From: Asanoa iriomotensis | GTDB lineage: Bacteria > Actinomycetota > Actinomycetes > Mycobacteriales > Micromonosporaceae | Direction of reading: 5' to 3' | NCBI RefSeq assembly: GCF_016862515.1 | Contig: NZ_BONC01000044.1 | Location: 1-64,000, forward strand | DNA: 64,000 bases | Part shown: one piece after another, positions 16,535-26,285 of the stretch | How the letters are laid out: the number at the start of each line of letters is the position of its first letter | How positions within the stretch are numbered: the first letter of the stretch is position 1 | Notes under the pieces: generated by a model | Told to the model about the DNA's origin: nothing | The model's database searches: none | Seen by the model: the letters and a program-made list of their open reading frames with translations, nothing else | Made by a program: the position numbers and the translations under genes

Positions 16535-18643
16535 TTACCTCACATCTTTACGGACAGGTATGCCTTCTTCGCGGAAAACAGGCCAGAACTGTCCAAATTC
16601 CTCGCTTGATCTGCTCCGTGGGCGCGCGTCCGGCGCGCCCGACCGGCGTGACAACTCGTCGATGACCGCCATCATCGCGACGGCGAGGCGGTGGGCGTCC
16701 GTGCCCAGCGCCGGGTCGGCGCTGACCCCGATGTCGAGGCACCGGTCCCAGCCGATGACGCCGACCGCCAGCGGCGCACCCGGTGCGAGTGGCACGACGG
16801 GGTGCGCCCAGTGCACGGCCCCGCCGGCCAGCCGGTAGGCGCCGGTGGGCCCGGCCATCGTGGCGACGATGCCCTCGAAGAAGCGCTTCCCGTAAACGAC
16901 CTTGGCAAACCACCGCTGTGCCGGCGGCGGCAGCGCTCCGCTCGCGGTGCCCACCAGGAACCGGCCGGCCCGTGCGCGGGTGCCGGTCCGCAGGCGCTCG
17001 CCGCGGCGCACGACCTCCCGCAGCCGCTCGACCTCGTCGTCCGGGCCGAGCGGGAGGTCGACCAGGGTGGCTGCGGTCACCGCGCGGGCCGCGGTGGGGG
17101 AGGGCATGGTCAATGGCACGTTGACGCGTACGTCCGCCGCCGCCGGCACCTCCCGCTTGAGCGCTCCGGCCACCGCCGCCCGCAGCAGGTCGTCGACTCC
17201 CACGCCGTACGCCTTGGCCGCCTCCCGCACGATCGACGTGGGCACCCGGGCCAGGGCGTAGTCGCGGTCGCGCGGTGTGCCGGTGGGCAGCCGGTGCGGT
17301 GCCCGGCCGTCCCGGGCGAGCTGCGCGAGGCCGGTCAGCACGGCGCGGGCGCGCCGGAACATGCCGAGCCGGGGCAGGTCCGTCGCCCTGGGTTCGGGCG
17401 GCGGGTCAAGCAGCGGGACCAGCGGCGACAGCCCGTCGGCGACCGCGCGGTGCACGGTCAGCACGACGACGATCTCACCGGCCGTGACGCCGGTGAGCGT
17501 GTGGCACCGCCACAATGGACGGTCCCGGGGCAGGCGTGCGCGCTGCAGGCCGGCGACGAACTCCGCCAGCGCGGCCGGACCGCCCGGAGTCCCGTCGGGC
17601 CGGCTCAGGTCCGTGACCGGCAGGTGCCAGTCCCAGTCGACGTCCGCCCGCTCCCAGCGCGGCCGGCGCCAGAACGAACCCTCCGCCACCCGGTGTCGGA
17701 ACCGTGGCATCCGGTCGAGCTGGGCCTCGAACCGGGCCCTCAGGTCCGCCCGGAACTCCGGGCCGGTGCGCTGGTCGCGCAGGACGACCACGCCGCCCGC
17801 GTGCTGTGCGTCGCCGCTGGCGGTCTCCGCGTGCAGGAAGAACGCGTCGGCCGGGGCGAGCCGCGGCCGTTTCGCGTTCGGCTTGTCCATGACCAGCGTG
17901 ACCAGGCCGACCGAGACCAGCGTGACCAGGGCGCCGGCGACCGCGTCGAGCACGTAGTGGTTGGCGGTCGCCATGATGACGGTCGTCGTGAGGCCCACGT
18001 ACAGCAGGCAGATCGCCTTGACCCACCAGCGCCCGGCGAAGATCGAGCTGACCACGATGGTCACCCAGACCGCCCATGCCACGTGCAGAGACGGCATGGC
18101 CGCCAGGTGGTTGGCGTCGGCGGTCAGCGGCGAGCCCCACGACCCGAACGTCTGGCCCGCGGTGACCGTGTCGACGAAACCCTCGCCCGGCAGCAGCCGC
18201 GGCGGCGCCGTCGGGTAGATCGCGAAGATCGAGATGCCGATCAGGTTGATCATCACGAACGCGCTGCGCGCCCAGCGGTACCACGGGGAACGGATGAGAT
18301 ACAGGATGATCAGCAGGCCGAACGAGGAGGCGACGTACGCGAACGCGTACTCGTAGTTGGCCAGCACCGAGAGCACGCTCTGCGGAGAGAGCCAGGCGTT
18401 CAGCGACCGTTCCACGTCGATGCGCAGGACACGCTCGAGGTCGAGCAGGTCGCGGCCGTGCGCCAGGGCGATGCCCTCGCGGTTCAGGCCACCGCCGCGG
18501 GAGATGGCCGTGTAGAGCACCACCACCGCGAGCAGCAGGACAGCTTCGCGCATCAGGCCGGGCCTGGGCCGTTCGGCGCGCACGCCCGCCGTGCCGTCCG
18601 GGCTGCCCCACGCGGCCGGCTCGGGCCCCTTTCTCAGGTGCAC
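16535..18643 (-). CDS. PAP2-family membrane domain fused to WS/DGAT-like acyltransferase
   Basis: A 702-residue two-domain protein. Residues about 30-255 contain six or so hydrophobic helices with PAP2/inositolphosphotransferase-like motifs AAMPSLHVAWAVWV (near 181) and NHYVLDAVAGALV (near 228). Residues about 258-680 resemble wax ester synthase/diacylglycerol acyltransferase: LAPADAFFLHAE at its start, DRPLWRCHTLTG, then HRAVADG at 398-404 in place of the canonical HHxxxDG, and VNVPLTMPSP, AGPTGAYRLAGG. The second His of HHxxxDG is Arg, but the first His and the Asp-Gly remain. A membrane phosphatase/transferase coupled to acyl transfer suggests lipid remodelling; the substrate is unknown. 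It lies upstream of and co-oriented with the hopanoid operon. Confidence 0.75.
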   Translation of the reverse strand: MHLRKGPEPAAWGSPDGTAGVRAERPRPGLMREAVLLLAVVVLYTAISRGGGLNREGIALAHGRDLLDLERVLRIDVERSLNAWLSPQSVLSVLANYEYAFAYVASSFGLLIILYLIRSPWYRWARSAFVMINLIGISIFAIYPTAPPRLLPGEGFVDTVTAGQTFGSWGSPLTADANHLAAMPSLHVAWAVWVTIVVSSIFAGRWWVKAICLLYVGLTTTVIMATANHYVLDAVAGALVTLVSVGLVTLVMDKPNAKRPRLAPADAFFLHAETASGDAQHAGGVVVLRDQRTGPEFRADLRARFEAQLDRMPRFRHRVAEGSFWRRPRWERADVDWDWHLPVTDLSRPDGTPGGPAALAEFVAGLQRARLPRDRPLWRCHTLTGVTAGEIVVVLTVHRAVADGLSPLVPLLDPPPEPRATDLPRLGMFRRARAVLTGLAQLARDGRAPHRLPTGTPRDRDYALARVPTSIVREAAKAYGVGVDDLLRAAVAGALKREVPAAADVRVNVPLTMPSPTAARAVTAATLVDLPLGPDDEVERLREVVRRGERLRTGTRARAGRFLVGTASGALPPPAQRWFAKVVYGKRFFEGIVATMAGPTGAYRLAGGAVHWAHPVVPLAPGAPLAVGVIGWDRCLDIGVSADPALGTDAHRLAVAMMAVIDELSRRSGAPDARPRSRSSEEFGQFWPVFREEGIPVRKDVR

Positions 18644-18700
18644 ACTTCCAGGTTGCGTCGCCGCCCCCGTTTCCGGGCCGAAACGCGCGCTTCAGCCGGT

Positions 18701-19663
18701 TCAGTGGCTCGTCTGGGGTCGCGGGGGGCCGGGTGGCCGGCCAGCCTGCACCCCGTATTCCTCGTCCCGGTCGGCCCGGACGCTCGGTGAGTGCGCCAGA
18801 CCGATCGCTCCTGCCGATATCAACACGGCAGCGATGGCCAAGGCTGTGAGCTGCGTCGCACTGTCGGGAAGTGTGACGTTGAACGCAAAGATGCCGATCA
18901 GGTAGCTGGCGATCGGATTGGTGATGTTCATCGCGGCGACGGCCGGAGGCAGTGAACCCGCCGCGAAGGCACCTTGTTCGAGCAGGAGGCCCGTCAGGGT
19001 CGAAACCGCCAACGCGTAGCCGGGCCAGTCGACGGCGGTCGCCGCGATGCCCCGGTGCAGCAGGTCCTCGACGGTCAGGCTCAGCGCCACGGCGCTGTAG
19101 GCGAAGCAGAGACCGGCCGCGATCGCGATCATCGTCGAGTGGATCTCGGGCCGCCGCCCGGTGGCCAGGCCGATGATCACCACGACGGCGACGGCGGTGA
19201 CCAGGCCGGCGAGGATCGCCCAGCCGCGGTTGGCCACGTCGGCCCGCGGCGCGACACCGCGCACGCTCAGGAACACCGCCAGCCCGCCGCAGATCAGCGA
19301 GGCGGAGACCAGGTCACGCCAGTCGGGCCGCCGGTGGCGCAGCGACAGCGACAGCGGGAGGGCGAACAGCAGCTGGGTCACCAGCAGGGGCTGGACCAGG
19401 GCGACCGAGCCGAAGTGCAGTGCCGCCGCCTGGGCGCCGAAGCCGAGGAGGTTGGCGCACCAGCCGATCAGCCAGAGCGGGCGGCGGAACAGGCGCCGGA
19501 TCAGCCGGACCAGGGACACCACCACGACGACGTGCTGCGGGGTGCCGGGTTCGCCCGGGTGCGCTGGTGCGTAGTCGGTCTGGCGGGCCGCATGTTGTTG
19601 CAAAGCGGCCGAGGTGCCGAAGAGCAGTGCGCCCAGCAGCGCGAAACCTACCGCCCAGACCAC
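18701..19663 (-). CDS. DMT-superfamily membrane transporter
   Basis: A 320-residue polytopic protein with about nine to ten hydrophobic segments, starting MVWAVGFALLGALLFGTSAA and including two EamA-like halves (ALVQPLLVTQLLFALPLSL; NITNPIASYLIGIFAFN). This is the layout of DMT-type permeases common in actinomycetes. The C-terminus is hydrophilic and Pro-rich. Substrate unknown. A 57-bp gap separates it from the PAP2 fusion gene on the same strand. Confidence 0.75.
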   Translation of the reverse strand: MVWAVGFALLGALLFGTSAALQQHAARQTDYAPAHPGEPGTPQHVVVVVSLVRLIRRLFRRPLWLIGWCANLLGFGAQAAALHFGSVALVQPLLVTQLLFALPLSLSLRHRRPDWRDLVSASLICGGLAVFLSVRGVAPRADVANRGWAILAGLVTAVAVVVIIGLATGRRPEIHSTMIAIAAGLCFAYSAVALSLTVEDLLHRGIAATAVDWPGYALAVSTLTGLLLEQGAFAAGSLPPAVAAMNITNPIASYLIGIFAFNVTLPDSATQLTALAIAAVLISAGAIGLAHSPSVRADRDEEYGVQAGRPPGPPRPQTSH

Positions 19664-19745
19664 TCTTGTTCCCTACGTCTCGGCCACCCGACTCTCTGCG
19701 TACCCAGCCAAGTCGAGCTTCGCACAGCATCGACCGCGACCGCCC

Positions 19746-20504
19746 TTAACTGCCGCCGAAACGGCTGGCCAGGGCCCGGTAGGCGCCCGGAACAGTACCC
19801 CGGATCGCGACCGGGAGCCGCAGCCACCCGGGCCGGTAGAGCTCCGCGCCACCGCTGGCGATCAGGCCCACCAGGTCCCGCCCGACCGGGCCGGGGTCGA
19901 GCGGAGCCGGTCGCTGCCGCCCGTACGGGCGCCCGCGGCGCTCGAAGAATCGGGTCTGCACGACACCCGGCACCAGAACGCCCACGTCGACACCGCTGCC
20001 GCGCAACTCCAGCCGCAGGCTCTCGGCGAAACTGTCCACCCCGGCCTTGGTCGCCGCGTAGACGGCCTCGCCCGCGACCCCGGTGCGGCCGGCGATCGAG
20101 GTCACATAGGCGAGGTAGCCGGCGCCCCGCTCCCGCATGCCGGGCAGCAGCACCTTGGTCAGCGCGATCGGGGCGGCCAGGTTGACCGTCAGCAGCCGGT
20201 CCCGGTCGGCGTCGGCCATCTCCTCGAACGGGCCCGCCCAGCCGGCGCCGGCGTTCGCGACGAGGATGTCGACGCGGCCGGCCCGCTCCAGCGCCGCCTC
20301 GCCCAGCCGCTCCGCCTCGCCCGCGACGGCCAGGTCGGCGACCAGCGCGTGCCCGTCGAGCCGGGCGGCGAGCGCGTCCAGCGCCGGCCGGTCGCGCCCG
20401 TGCACGATGACGTTGGCGCCCTCGGCGGCCAGGGCCAGCGCGGTGGCCCGGCCGATGCCCGACGACGCGCCGGTGACCAGGGCGACAGCACCGGAAATCC
20501 GCAT
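19746..20504 (-). CDS. Short-chain dehydrogenase/reductase
   Basis: Classical SDR of 252 residues. Nucleotide-binding TGASSGIG near residue 12, NAGAGW, and the catalytic YAATK (Y-x-x-x-K) preceded by Ser in TSIAGRTG. ATG 20504 is preceded by GAGGAT and begins MRISGAVALVTG, the typical family start; the longer reading from 20579 adds 25 residues with no family features. Substrate unknown. It is divergent from the FAD enzyme gene 81 nt away, so the two share a promoter region. Confidence 0.87.
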   Translation of the reverse strand: MRISGAVALVTGASSGIGRATALALAAEGANVIVHGRDRPALDALAARLDGHALVADLAVAGEAERLGEAALERAGRVDILVANAGAGWAGPFEEMADADRDRLLTVNLAAPIALTKVLLPGMRERGAGYLAYVTSIAGRTGVAGEAVYAATKAGVDSFAESLRLELRGSGVDVGVLVPGVVQTRFFERRGRPYGRQRPAPLDPGPVGRDLVGLIASGGAELYRPGWLRLPVAIRGTVPGAYRALASRFGGS

Positions 20505-20584
20505 CACCCCATCCTCGGGTACGAGGGTCCACGGCGGACGGAAACCGTGCGCCGGCCGGTCGCGCGCCGTTACGCTCACGACCG

Positions 20585-21850
20585 ATGCCTGACAGCACGC
20601 CCGCCTCGGTCGACGTGGTCGTCGTCGGCGGTGGCCTGGCCGGGTTGGCCGCCGCCCGCCGGTTGCACCGCGCCGGGCTCGACTGGGTGCTGCTGGAGTC
20701 GGCCGACCGCCTCGGCGGCCGGGTCGCCACGGACCTCGTCGACGGTTACCGGCTCGACCGGGGCTTCCAGGTGCTGAACACCGCGTACCCGAGGCTGGCC
20801 GCCCTGGTCGACCTGGCCGCCCTCGACCTCCGCTTCTTCACGCCCGGCGTGCTGGTCCGGCGCGGGCCCGACCTGATCCGGCTCGCCGCGTCGCTGCGCC
20901 CAGGCGTCCTCGGCGCCTCGCTGGGCGCGGCCAGCCGGCTCGGCACCCGCCTCGACCTGGTGCGCTTCGCGGCGCTCGTGGCCCGCTACGCGTCGCTGCC
21001 GCCGGCCCGGCTGCTGGACGCGCCGGAGACCACCGCGGAGGTCGCCCTGCACCAGGCCGGGCTCTCGCACGCGTTCGTCGAGGAGCTGGCCCGGCCGTTC
21101 CTGTCCGGCGTGCTGGCCGACCGCTCGCTGGAGACCTCCAGCCACGTGCTGGCGATGATCGTGCGGTCGTTCGCTCGCGGCCGGATCGCCGTGCCGGCGG
21201 CCGGGATGGCGGCGCTGCCCGAGGCGGTGGCCGCGCCGCTGCCGGCCGAGCGGCTGCACACCTCGGCGCGGGTCGGCGCCGTCGCGCCCGGCTCGGTGTC
21301 GCTCGTGGACGGCGGGGTCGTGCGCTGCCGGGCGGTGCTGGTCGCCGCCGTGACGCCGCTGTTGCCGGGCGTGCCGGAGCCGCGGATGCACGGGTTGACC
21401 ACCTACTACCACACCAGCCCGGTGCCGCCGCTGGCCGAGCCGACGCTGCTGCTGGACGGCGACCGCCGCGAGCTCGTCGCGAACACGGTCGTGGTCTCGG
21501 CGGCGGCACCGAGCTACGCGCCGCCCGGGCAGGCGTTGATCGCCACCTCCGTGGTCGGTCCGTCCGCACCGCCGGAGCCGGTGGTCCGCACCGAGCTGGG
21601 GCGGCTCTACGGCGTGCCGGTCACGCAGTGGTCGCACCTGGAGACGGTCGCGATCCCGGCGGCCCTGCCGGCGGCGCCGCCACCGCAGGGCCGGCTGCGC
21701 CGGCCGGTCTCCCTCGGCGACGGGCTGTTCACGGCCGGGGACCACCGCGACAGCCCGTCCATCCAGGGCGCCCTGGCCAGCGGCTGGCGCGCGGCCGGGG
21801 CGATCGTCCGCTCGCTGCGAGCGGAGGGAGCGCGGTCGGCTGAGCGCTAG
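20585..21850 (+). CDS. FAD-dependent oxidoreductase (amine oxidase/protoporphyrinogen oxidase fold)
   Basis: A 421-residue NAD(P)/FAD-binding protein: [21 protein letters not shown], followed by [13 protein letters not shown], the typical GG-doublet segment of amine-oxidase-fold enzymes, then [12 protein letters not shown]. The C-terminal FAD contact is [20 protein letters not shown]. Substrate cannot be assigned; relatives include phytoene desaturases and plant-type carotenoid or flavin amine oxidases. The stop overlaps the convergent STAND gene by 4 nt. Confidence 0.82.
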   Translation: MPDSTPASVDVVVVGGGLAGLAAARRLHRAGLDWVLLESADRLGGRVATDLVDGYRLDRGFQVLNTAYPRLAALVDLAALDLRFFTPGVLVRRGPDLIRLAASLRPGVLGASLGAASRLGTRLDLVRFAALVARYASLPPARLLDAPETTAEVALHQAGLSHAFVEELARPFLSGVLADRSLETSSHVLAMIVRSFARGRIAVPAAGMAALPEAVAAPLPAERLHTSARVGAVAPGSVSLVDGGVVRCRAVLVAAVTPLLPGVPEPRMHGLTTYYHTSPVPPLAEPTLLLDGDRRELVANTVVVSAAAPSYAPPGQALIATSVVGPSAPPEPVVRTELGRLYGVPVTQWSHLETVAIPAALPAAPPPQGRLRRPVSLGDGLFTAGDHRDSPSIQGALASGWRAAGAIVRSLRAEGARSAER

Positions 21851-24393
21851 GTGGTCGCCTCGGCGATGGCCCGGTCCACGCCGATCGCCTCGCCCGCTCG
21901 CCAGGCGGCCTCGTACGCCTCGTCGCCCAGCCGGGCCCGAGCCCTCGCCTGGTCCAGCTCGATCGCCGGAAACGGCGCCACGCACGCGCGGATCCACAGC
22001 TCGCTGGAGGGTGTGCGCAACGCGGCCGCGGCGGCGGCCAGCCGGACACCCTGCGCTAGGTCCCCGTGGCGGCACTCGAGCTCGGCGATCGCCGCCAGGA
22101 ACGTGCCGACGGTGGCCTCGTCCCGTTCCGTCGCCGCCACCGCCAGCCCGTCGAGCAGGTGCCGATGCGCGGCGACCGGTTCCTCGAAGGCCAGGTCGCA
22201 GACCGCCGCGGTGTAGTGGGCGACCAGCGAGGCGACGTGTTCCTGCGCCGCGCCCGAGGTCTCGAGCGCGACCCGCAGGTGGCCCTGCGCGTCGCGCCGG
22301 CGGCCCTCACCGGCGGCGAGCAGCGCGAGCCGGCTGTGCACGTAGCTGAGCTGCCATCGGTGCTCCAGCCTGCCGGCGGTCTCCAAGGCCTCGGCCAGGT
22401 AGCGGGCGGCCTGCTCCCGCTCGCCACGGGCCTGCGCGAACGGGCCGAGGGTGGCGGCCGAGAGCGCCACATCGCCGTCGTCACCGGCCGCCCGCAGCAG
22501 CGGCAGCGCGCGCTCCAGCAGCGCGCGGGCCTGGTCGACCTGACCGGAGGCGAACGCACCGCCGCCGGCCAGGAAGAACGCCAGCCCGGTCCGCCGCGGA
22601 TCCAACCGCGCGCCCGTGCCCAGGATCTCGCCCAGGTGCCGGTTGACCTCGTCGATGTGGCCGCCCCGCCACCAGAAGACCCAGCTGACCCAGAGCAGGT
22701 CGAGCGCGGCCGCCGGGTCCGCCGACAGGAGCCAGTCCAGGGCGGTGTTGGCGTTGTCGTGCTCGAGCTCCAGCCGGCTCATCCACATCGGTCCGGCGGC
22801 CTCGTCCAGGTGGGGTTGCGCGGCCCGGGCCAGCCCGAGGTAGTGCGCGGCGTGGGCCCGGCGCGTGGCCACCCAGACTTCGCTCTCGCGGAGCCGCTGC
22901 AGGGCGTAGCCGCGGATGCTTTCGAGCATCCCGAAGCGGGCGGTGCCGTCCGCCATCGACTGCTGGTTGACCAGGGCGGACTCGACCAGCGTCGCCAGCT
23001 CCTCCAACGGGTCGCCGTCCGTGACCGCGCCGGCCGCGTCTAGGTCGAAGCCGCCGGCGAAGACGCCGAGCCGGTCGAACAACGCCTGCTCCGCGGGCCC
23101 GAGCAGGCGGTAGCTCCAGGCGATGGTGTCGCGCAGCGTGCGCTGCCGGTCGGGCAGGTCGCGCGCACCGCCGGTGAGCAGGGCGAACCGGTCGGTCAGG
23201 CGCTCGACGATCGCGGCGGGCGAGAGCAGCCGGACCTTGGCGGCGGCCAGCATGATGGCCAGCGGCAGCCCGTCGAGCCGGCGGACGATCTCGGCGACGG
23301 CGGCGACGTTCGCGTCCGTCAACGCGAAACCGGGCACCGCCGCGCCGGCCACGTCGACGAACAGCCGCACCGCGGCCGAGCCGGCGGCCACGGTCGCGGG
23401 GTCGGTGGAGTCCGGCGGCCCGGACAGCGGCGGCACCTCGTAGAGCCGCTCGGCGGCCAGCCGCAGCGGCGCCCGGCTGGTGACCAGGGCGGTCACGCCG
23501 GGCGCGGCCCGCAGGATCTCGCCGATCACCGGCGCTTCGTCGCCGAGCTGCTCGAAGTTGTCGACGACGAGCAGCAGCCGCTTGGCGCGCAACCAGGTCG
23601 CCACCTCTGTGCGGGCGAGCCCGCCGCCGGGGCGCACGCCGAGCCCGCGGGCCAACGCCTCGCCCAGCAGGTCGGCGGAGGTGACCGCGGAGAGGTCGAC
23701 GAACGGCGTGCCGTCCGGAAAGGCGTCCGTCACCCGCTCGGCGGCGGCCACCGCCAGCCGGGTCTTGCCGATGCCACCGGGGCCCGCCAGCGTGACCAGC
23801 CGGACGTCCGGGTCCGTGAGCAGCCCGGCCACCGCTGCCAGGTCGTCGTCGCGGCCGATCAGCGCGGTCCGGTAGGCGGGCAGCCGGCCGGCCTCCGGTG
23901 CCGGCCCCGACGGCGGCGCGGCCGGCGGTCGGGCGAACCGCTCCGAGAGCAGCACGGCGAGGTCGTGCTCGACGTGGTCGCGCAGCTCCGCAGGCGTCTC
24001 GAACCGGCGGTAGGTCACGGCGGCCTCGTGGCGGATCCCGTCGAGCATGGCCGTCAGCCGGGGGTCCCGGGCCGGCGCGGGCTCTTGCACGTAGATCAGC
24101 CTGGGCAGGGCCCGGGCCAGCTCGAACTCGTCCTCGAGGCCGGAGACCCGGTCGTGCGGCGCGATCCAGCCGTAGCTTTCGCCGTACACGCCGATGAAGA
24201 TCTGGCTCTGTTCGAGGTAGGCGCGGTAGACCTCGCGTGGCGGGTGCGGGCGGGCGCCGAGCTCGAACATCACGGGTACGAGTCGCAGGTTGGCGACGGC
24301 GTCCCGCACGGCCCGCCGCTCCGCCGCCAGCTCGTCCAGGGTGGAGCTGACGAACACGCGGGCGCGCTGGTCCGGCGTCAGGATCACCGCCAT
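21847..24393 (-). CDS. DUF4062 and STAND ATPase protein with TPR-like C-terminus
   Basis: An 848-residue signalling ATPase. Residues about 11-110 match DUF4062 ([44 protein letters not shown]). A NB-ARC/AfsR-like NTPase follows: Walker [12 protein letters not shown] at about 204-214, Walker [15 protein letters not shown], sensor VTSRAPLRL and [13 protein letters not shown]. The last 350 residues are Ala/Leu-rich helical repeats of TPR type. There is no DNA-binding domain, so it is not a standard SARP/LuxR regulator. STAND proteins switch on ligand sensing; DUF4062 is often the effector or adaptor end of such proteins. Role here unknown; a defence role is possible but unproven. Confidence 0.8.
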   Translation of the reverse strand: MAVILTPDQRARVFVSSTLDELAAERRAVRDAVANLRLVPVMFELGARPHPPREVYRAYLEQSQIFIGVYGESYGWIAPHDRVSGLEDEFELARALPRLIYVQEPAPARDPRLTAMLDGIRHEAAVTYRRFETPAELRDHVEHDLAVLLSERFARPPAAPPSGPAPEAGRLPAYRTALIGRDDDLAAVAGLLTDPDVRLVTLAGPGGIGKTRLAVAAAERVTDAFPDGTPFVDLSAVTSADLLGEALARGLGVRPGGGLARTEVATWLRAKRLLLVVDNFEQLGDEAPVIGEILRAAPGVTALVTSRAPLRLAAERLYEVPPLSGPPDSTDPATVAAGSAAVRLFVDVAGAAVPGFALTDANVAAVAEIVRRLDGLPLAIMLAAAKVRLLSPAAIVERLTDRFALLTGGARDLPDRQRTLRDTIAWSYRLLGPAEQALFDRLGVFAGGFDLDAAGAVTDGDPLEELATLVESALVNQQSMADGTARFGMLESIRGYALQRLRESEVWVATRRAHAAHYLGLARAAQPHLDEAAGPMWMSRLELEHDNANTALDWLLSADPAAALDLLWVSWVFWWRGGHIDEVNRHLGEILGTGARLDPRRTGLAFFLAGGGAFASGQVDQARALLERALPLLRAAGDDGDVALSAATLGPFAQARGEREQAARYLAEALETAGRLEHRWQLSYVHSRLALLAAGEGRRRDAQGHLRVALETSGAAQEHVASLVAHYTAAVCDLAFEEPVAAHRHLLDGLAVAATERDEATVGTFLAAIAELECRHGDLAQGVRLAAAAAALRTPSSELWIRACVAPFPAIELDQARARARLGDEAYEAAWRAGEAIGVDRAIAEATT

Positions 24394-24397
24394 TTTG

Positions 24398-24868
24398 TCA
24401 GGATATCTGCGCTTCCACCGGACCGACCCGCAGCGTGCCGTCGTCGAGCGGAGTGCAGCGCACCCCGCCCCGGCCGCGCAGCTCCCGCCAGGCGCCCGGG
24501 CCGATCGTCGTGTCGAGCCACGCGCACGGGTTGGCGCGGCGGCGGACCGCGAGCCGGACCGGGCCGGTGCCCGAGTCGAGGCTCAGCACCCGCCCGACCA
24601 GGTCGTCCACGGCGATCCCGGCGACCAGGATGTTGCGGCGGACCTGCGCGAGCCCGGTGCCCGGCGGCAGCCCTTCGCGGGCGATCACGGTCACCGCGGC
24701 CTCGCGGTGCGCCGGGTGGTTGAAGTAGCGGTCGCCGACGATGCCGAGCCCGGCCCGGATCGTGACCTCCGTGACCAGCTCACCGGGCGGCGCGGGCGCG
24801 GGACCGTCGGCGGGCCGGCCTTCGAACCGGTGCGCGGGCGAGGCCAGCAGCTCGACGATCTCCGGCAT
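24398..24868 (-). CDS. MOSC domain protein
   Basis: A 156-residue MOSC (molybdenum cofactor sulfurase C-terminal) domain protein: [56 protein letters not shown] and the conserved Cys region [17 protein letters not shown]. The family binds molybdenum cofactor or moves sulfur; small stand-alone MOSC proteins are mostly uncharacterised. Start ATG 24868 abuts GGAGG with no spacer, so it may be poorly translated or leaderless. Its stop is 5 nt from the STAND gene start region downstream, suggesting cotranscription. Confidence 0.8.
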   Translation of the reverse strand: MPEIVELLASPAHRFEGRPADGPAPAPPGELVTEVTIRAGLGIVGDRYFNHPAHREAAVTVIAREGLPPGTGLAQVRRNILVAGIAVDDLVGRVLSLDSGTGPVRLAVRRRANPCAWLDTTIGPGAWRELRGRGGVRCTPLDDGTLRVGPVEAQIS

Positions 24869-24917
24869 CCTCCAGAGTCTGGCATGGCCGGCTCGCCACC
24901 TGGGTACAAAGAGCCCC

Positions 24918-25283
24918 GTGGACGCCTTGCGCTTGCCCTTCGGCCGCGCCGCCAACGCGGCGGCGGTCCGCCGGGCCGTGCGCGCGGCGCTCGAACGCTG
25001 GAAGCTCGTGCACCTGACCGACGACGCGTTGCTGGTGACGACGGAGTTGGTCCAGAACGCGGTCGCGCACACCGGGGCTGGTGGGGAACTCGTGGTCCGG
25101 CGGTGCGCCGACGGGCTGCGGATCGAGGTCATCGACGGCAGCGGCGAACAGCCGACGGTGCGGGCGCCGGACCCGTCCCAGGTGGGCGGCCGGGGCCTGT
25201 CCATCGTCGCCGCGGTCGCCCGCGGCTGGGGCACACTGACCCGCACCGGCCAGACCGGCAAAGTCGTCTGGGCCGAGCTCTAG
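24918..25283 (+). CDS. RsbW/SpoIIAB-like histidine-kinase-type ATPase
   Basis: A 121-residue single-domain GHKL ATPase. N box ELVQNAVAHTG, G1 box IDGSGEQP and G2 box GGRGLSIVAAVA are present. GTG 24918 gives VDALRLPFGRAANAAAVR, the usual start of actinobacterial anti-sigma-like ATPases. Such proteins either inhibit a sigma factor or are orphan regulators; no partner sigma or anti-anti-sigma gene is adjacent. It is divergent from the MOSC gene (49 nt) and its stop overlaps the VOC gene by 4 nt. Confidence 0.82.
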   Translation: MDALRLPFGRAANAAAVRRAVRAALERWKLVHLTDDALLVTTELVQNAVAHTGAGGELVVRRCADGLRIEVIDGSGEQPTVRAPDPSQVGGRGLSIVAAVARGWGTLTRTGQTGKVVWAEL

Positions 25284-25657
25284 CCGGCCACCCAGAGGCA
25301 GAACGGGTGTCCGACCGGGTCGATCATGACTCGGACGTCGTCCTGCGGCTGGAACGCGGCGAGCGCGGCGCCCTGCTGCTCGGCCCAGGCGACCCCCGTC
25401 GCCAGGTCGCGCACCTCGACGTCGAGGTGCACCTGGATCTGCTGCTCGCCGGCACGGGAAGGCCAGACGGGCGGCACGTGGTCGGTCTCGAGATGGAAGG
25501 ACAGCCCGATGCCGCCGCCGGGCGGCTTGAGCGTGACCCACTCGGGCTCGTCCGCGCCGCGGGGCCAGCCGAGCAGGCGTTCGTAGAAGTCGGCGAGCCG
25601 CCGGGGGTCGGGAGCGCCGAGCACCATCCCGTTGGGGCGCAGGAACGGTCGGTCCAT
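25280..25657 (-). CDS. VOC-superfamily (glyoxalase-like) protein
   Basis: A 125-residue protein with the paired beta-alpha-beta-beta-beta modules of the vicinal oxygen chelate fold: MVLGAPDPRRLADFYERLLGW, then IQVHLDVEVRDLATGVAWAEQQGA and the closing VRVMIDPVGHPFCLW. Metal-ligand candidates are His in QVHLDVEV and Glu-like positions at the ends. Reaction unknown. ATG 25657 begins MDRPFLRPNGMVL; upstream in-frame codons are rich in Arg and look noncoding. Ten nt downstream of the GNAT gene on the same strand. Confidence 0.82.
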   Translation of the reverse strand: MDRPFLRPNGMVLGAPDPRRLADFYERLLGWPRGADEPEWVTLKPPGGGIGLSFHLETDHVPPVWPSRAGEQQIQVHLDVEVRDLATGVAWAEQQGAALAAFQPQDDVRVMIDPVGHPFCLWVAG

Positions 25658-25667
25658 GGCCGAGACC

Positions 25668-26231
25668 CTAGCCCCGCGCCGCGGCCCAGGCATCCCGGGT
25701 GAGCGCGTACTCGACGTCGCCGTGCTCCGAGCCCTCGATCACGTCGGGCCACTCGCCGGTGAACGTGCGCACGAAGGTCAGCCCGACCTTCTCGAGCACC
25801 CGCCGCGACCCGGTGTTGACGGTCATCGTGTCGGCGATGATCCGGCCGATGCCGAGGTCGCGGAATCCCTTGTCGACCAGCGCCCGGGCGCCTTCGGTGG
25901 CATAGCCCAGGCCCCACGCGTCGCGGCGCAGCCGGTAGCCGAGATCGGCGACGTCGGGCCGGTCGGGATCGAGCGGCGGCAGCGCGAACCAGCCCACGAA
26001 CCGCCCGGAGGCGCGCTCCTCGGCGGCCCAGCAGGCGCGCCCACCGCCGTACGCCGGAAAGCCCCTGGTCATCTTCGGCAGCGTCCGGCGCACGATGGCG
26101 TCGCGGCTGGCCGGTTTGCCCCCGTTGATGAACCGCATGACCTCGGGGTCGTCGTGGAGCGCGAACAGGTCGTGGGCGTCGCCGTCGCCGAGGTCGCGCA
26201 GCCGCAGCCGGGCGGTTTCCAGGAAGACCAC
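25668..26231 (-). CDS. GNAT family N-acetyltransferase (RimJ/RimL type)
   Basis: A 187-residue GCN5-related acetyltransferase: ETARLRLRDLGDGDAHDLFALHDDPEVM is the RimJ-type N-terminus, LGYRLRRDAWGLGYATEGARALVD carries the acetyl-CoA pyrophosphate loop, and TMTVNTGSRRVLEKVGLTF is the conserved C-terminal motif. Substrate unknown, commonly a protein N-terminus or small amine. Followed 10 nt later by the VOC gene. Confidence 0.87.
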   Translation of the reverse strand: MVFLETARLRLRDLGDGDAHDLFALHDDPEVMRFINGGKPASRDAIVRRTLPKMTRGFPAYGGGRACWAAEERASGRFVGWFALPPLDPDRPDVADLGYRLRRDAWGLGYATEGARALVDKGFRDLGIGRIIADTMTVNTGSRRVLEKVGLTFVRTFTGEWPDVIEGSEHGDVEYALTRDAWAAARG

Positions 26232-26285
26232 GCGGTGATCCTGCGCCCGGCCGCGGGCCTCGCGCGACGGGTTTTCGTGCCCGCC

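Noticed and set aside
20585-21850. FAD enzyme as part of the hopanoid or a carotenoid pathway
   Set aside because: No phytoene synthase or cyclase is adjacent, and it is separated from the hopanoid operon by unrelated genes on both strands.
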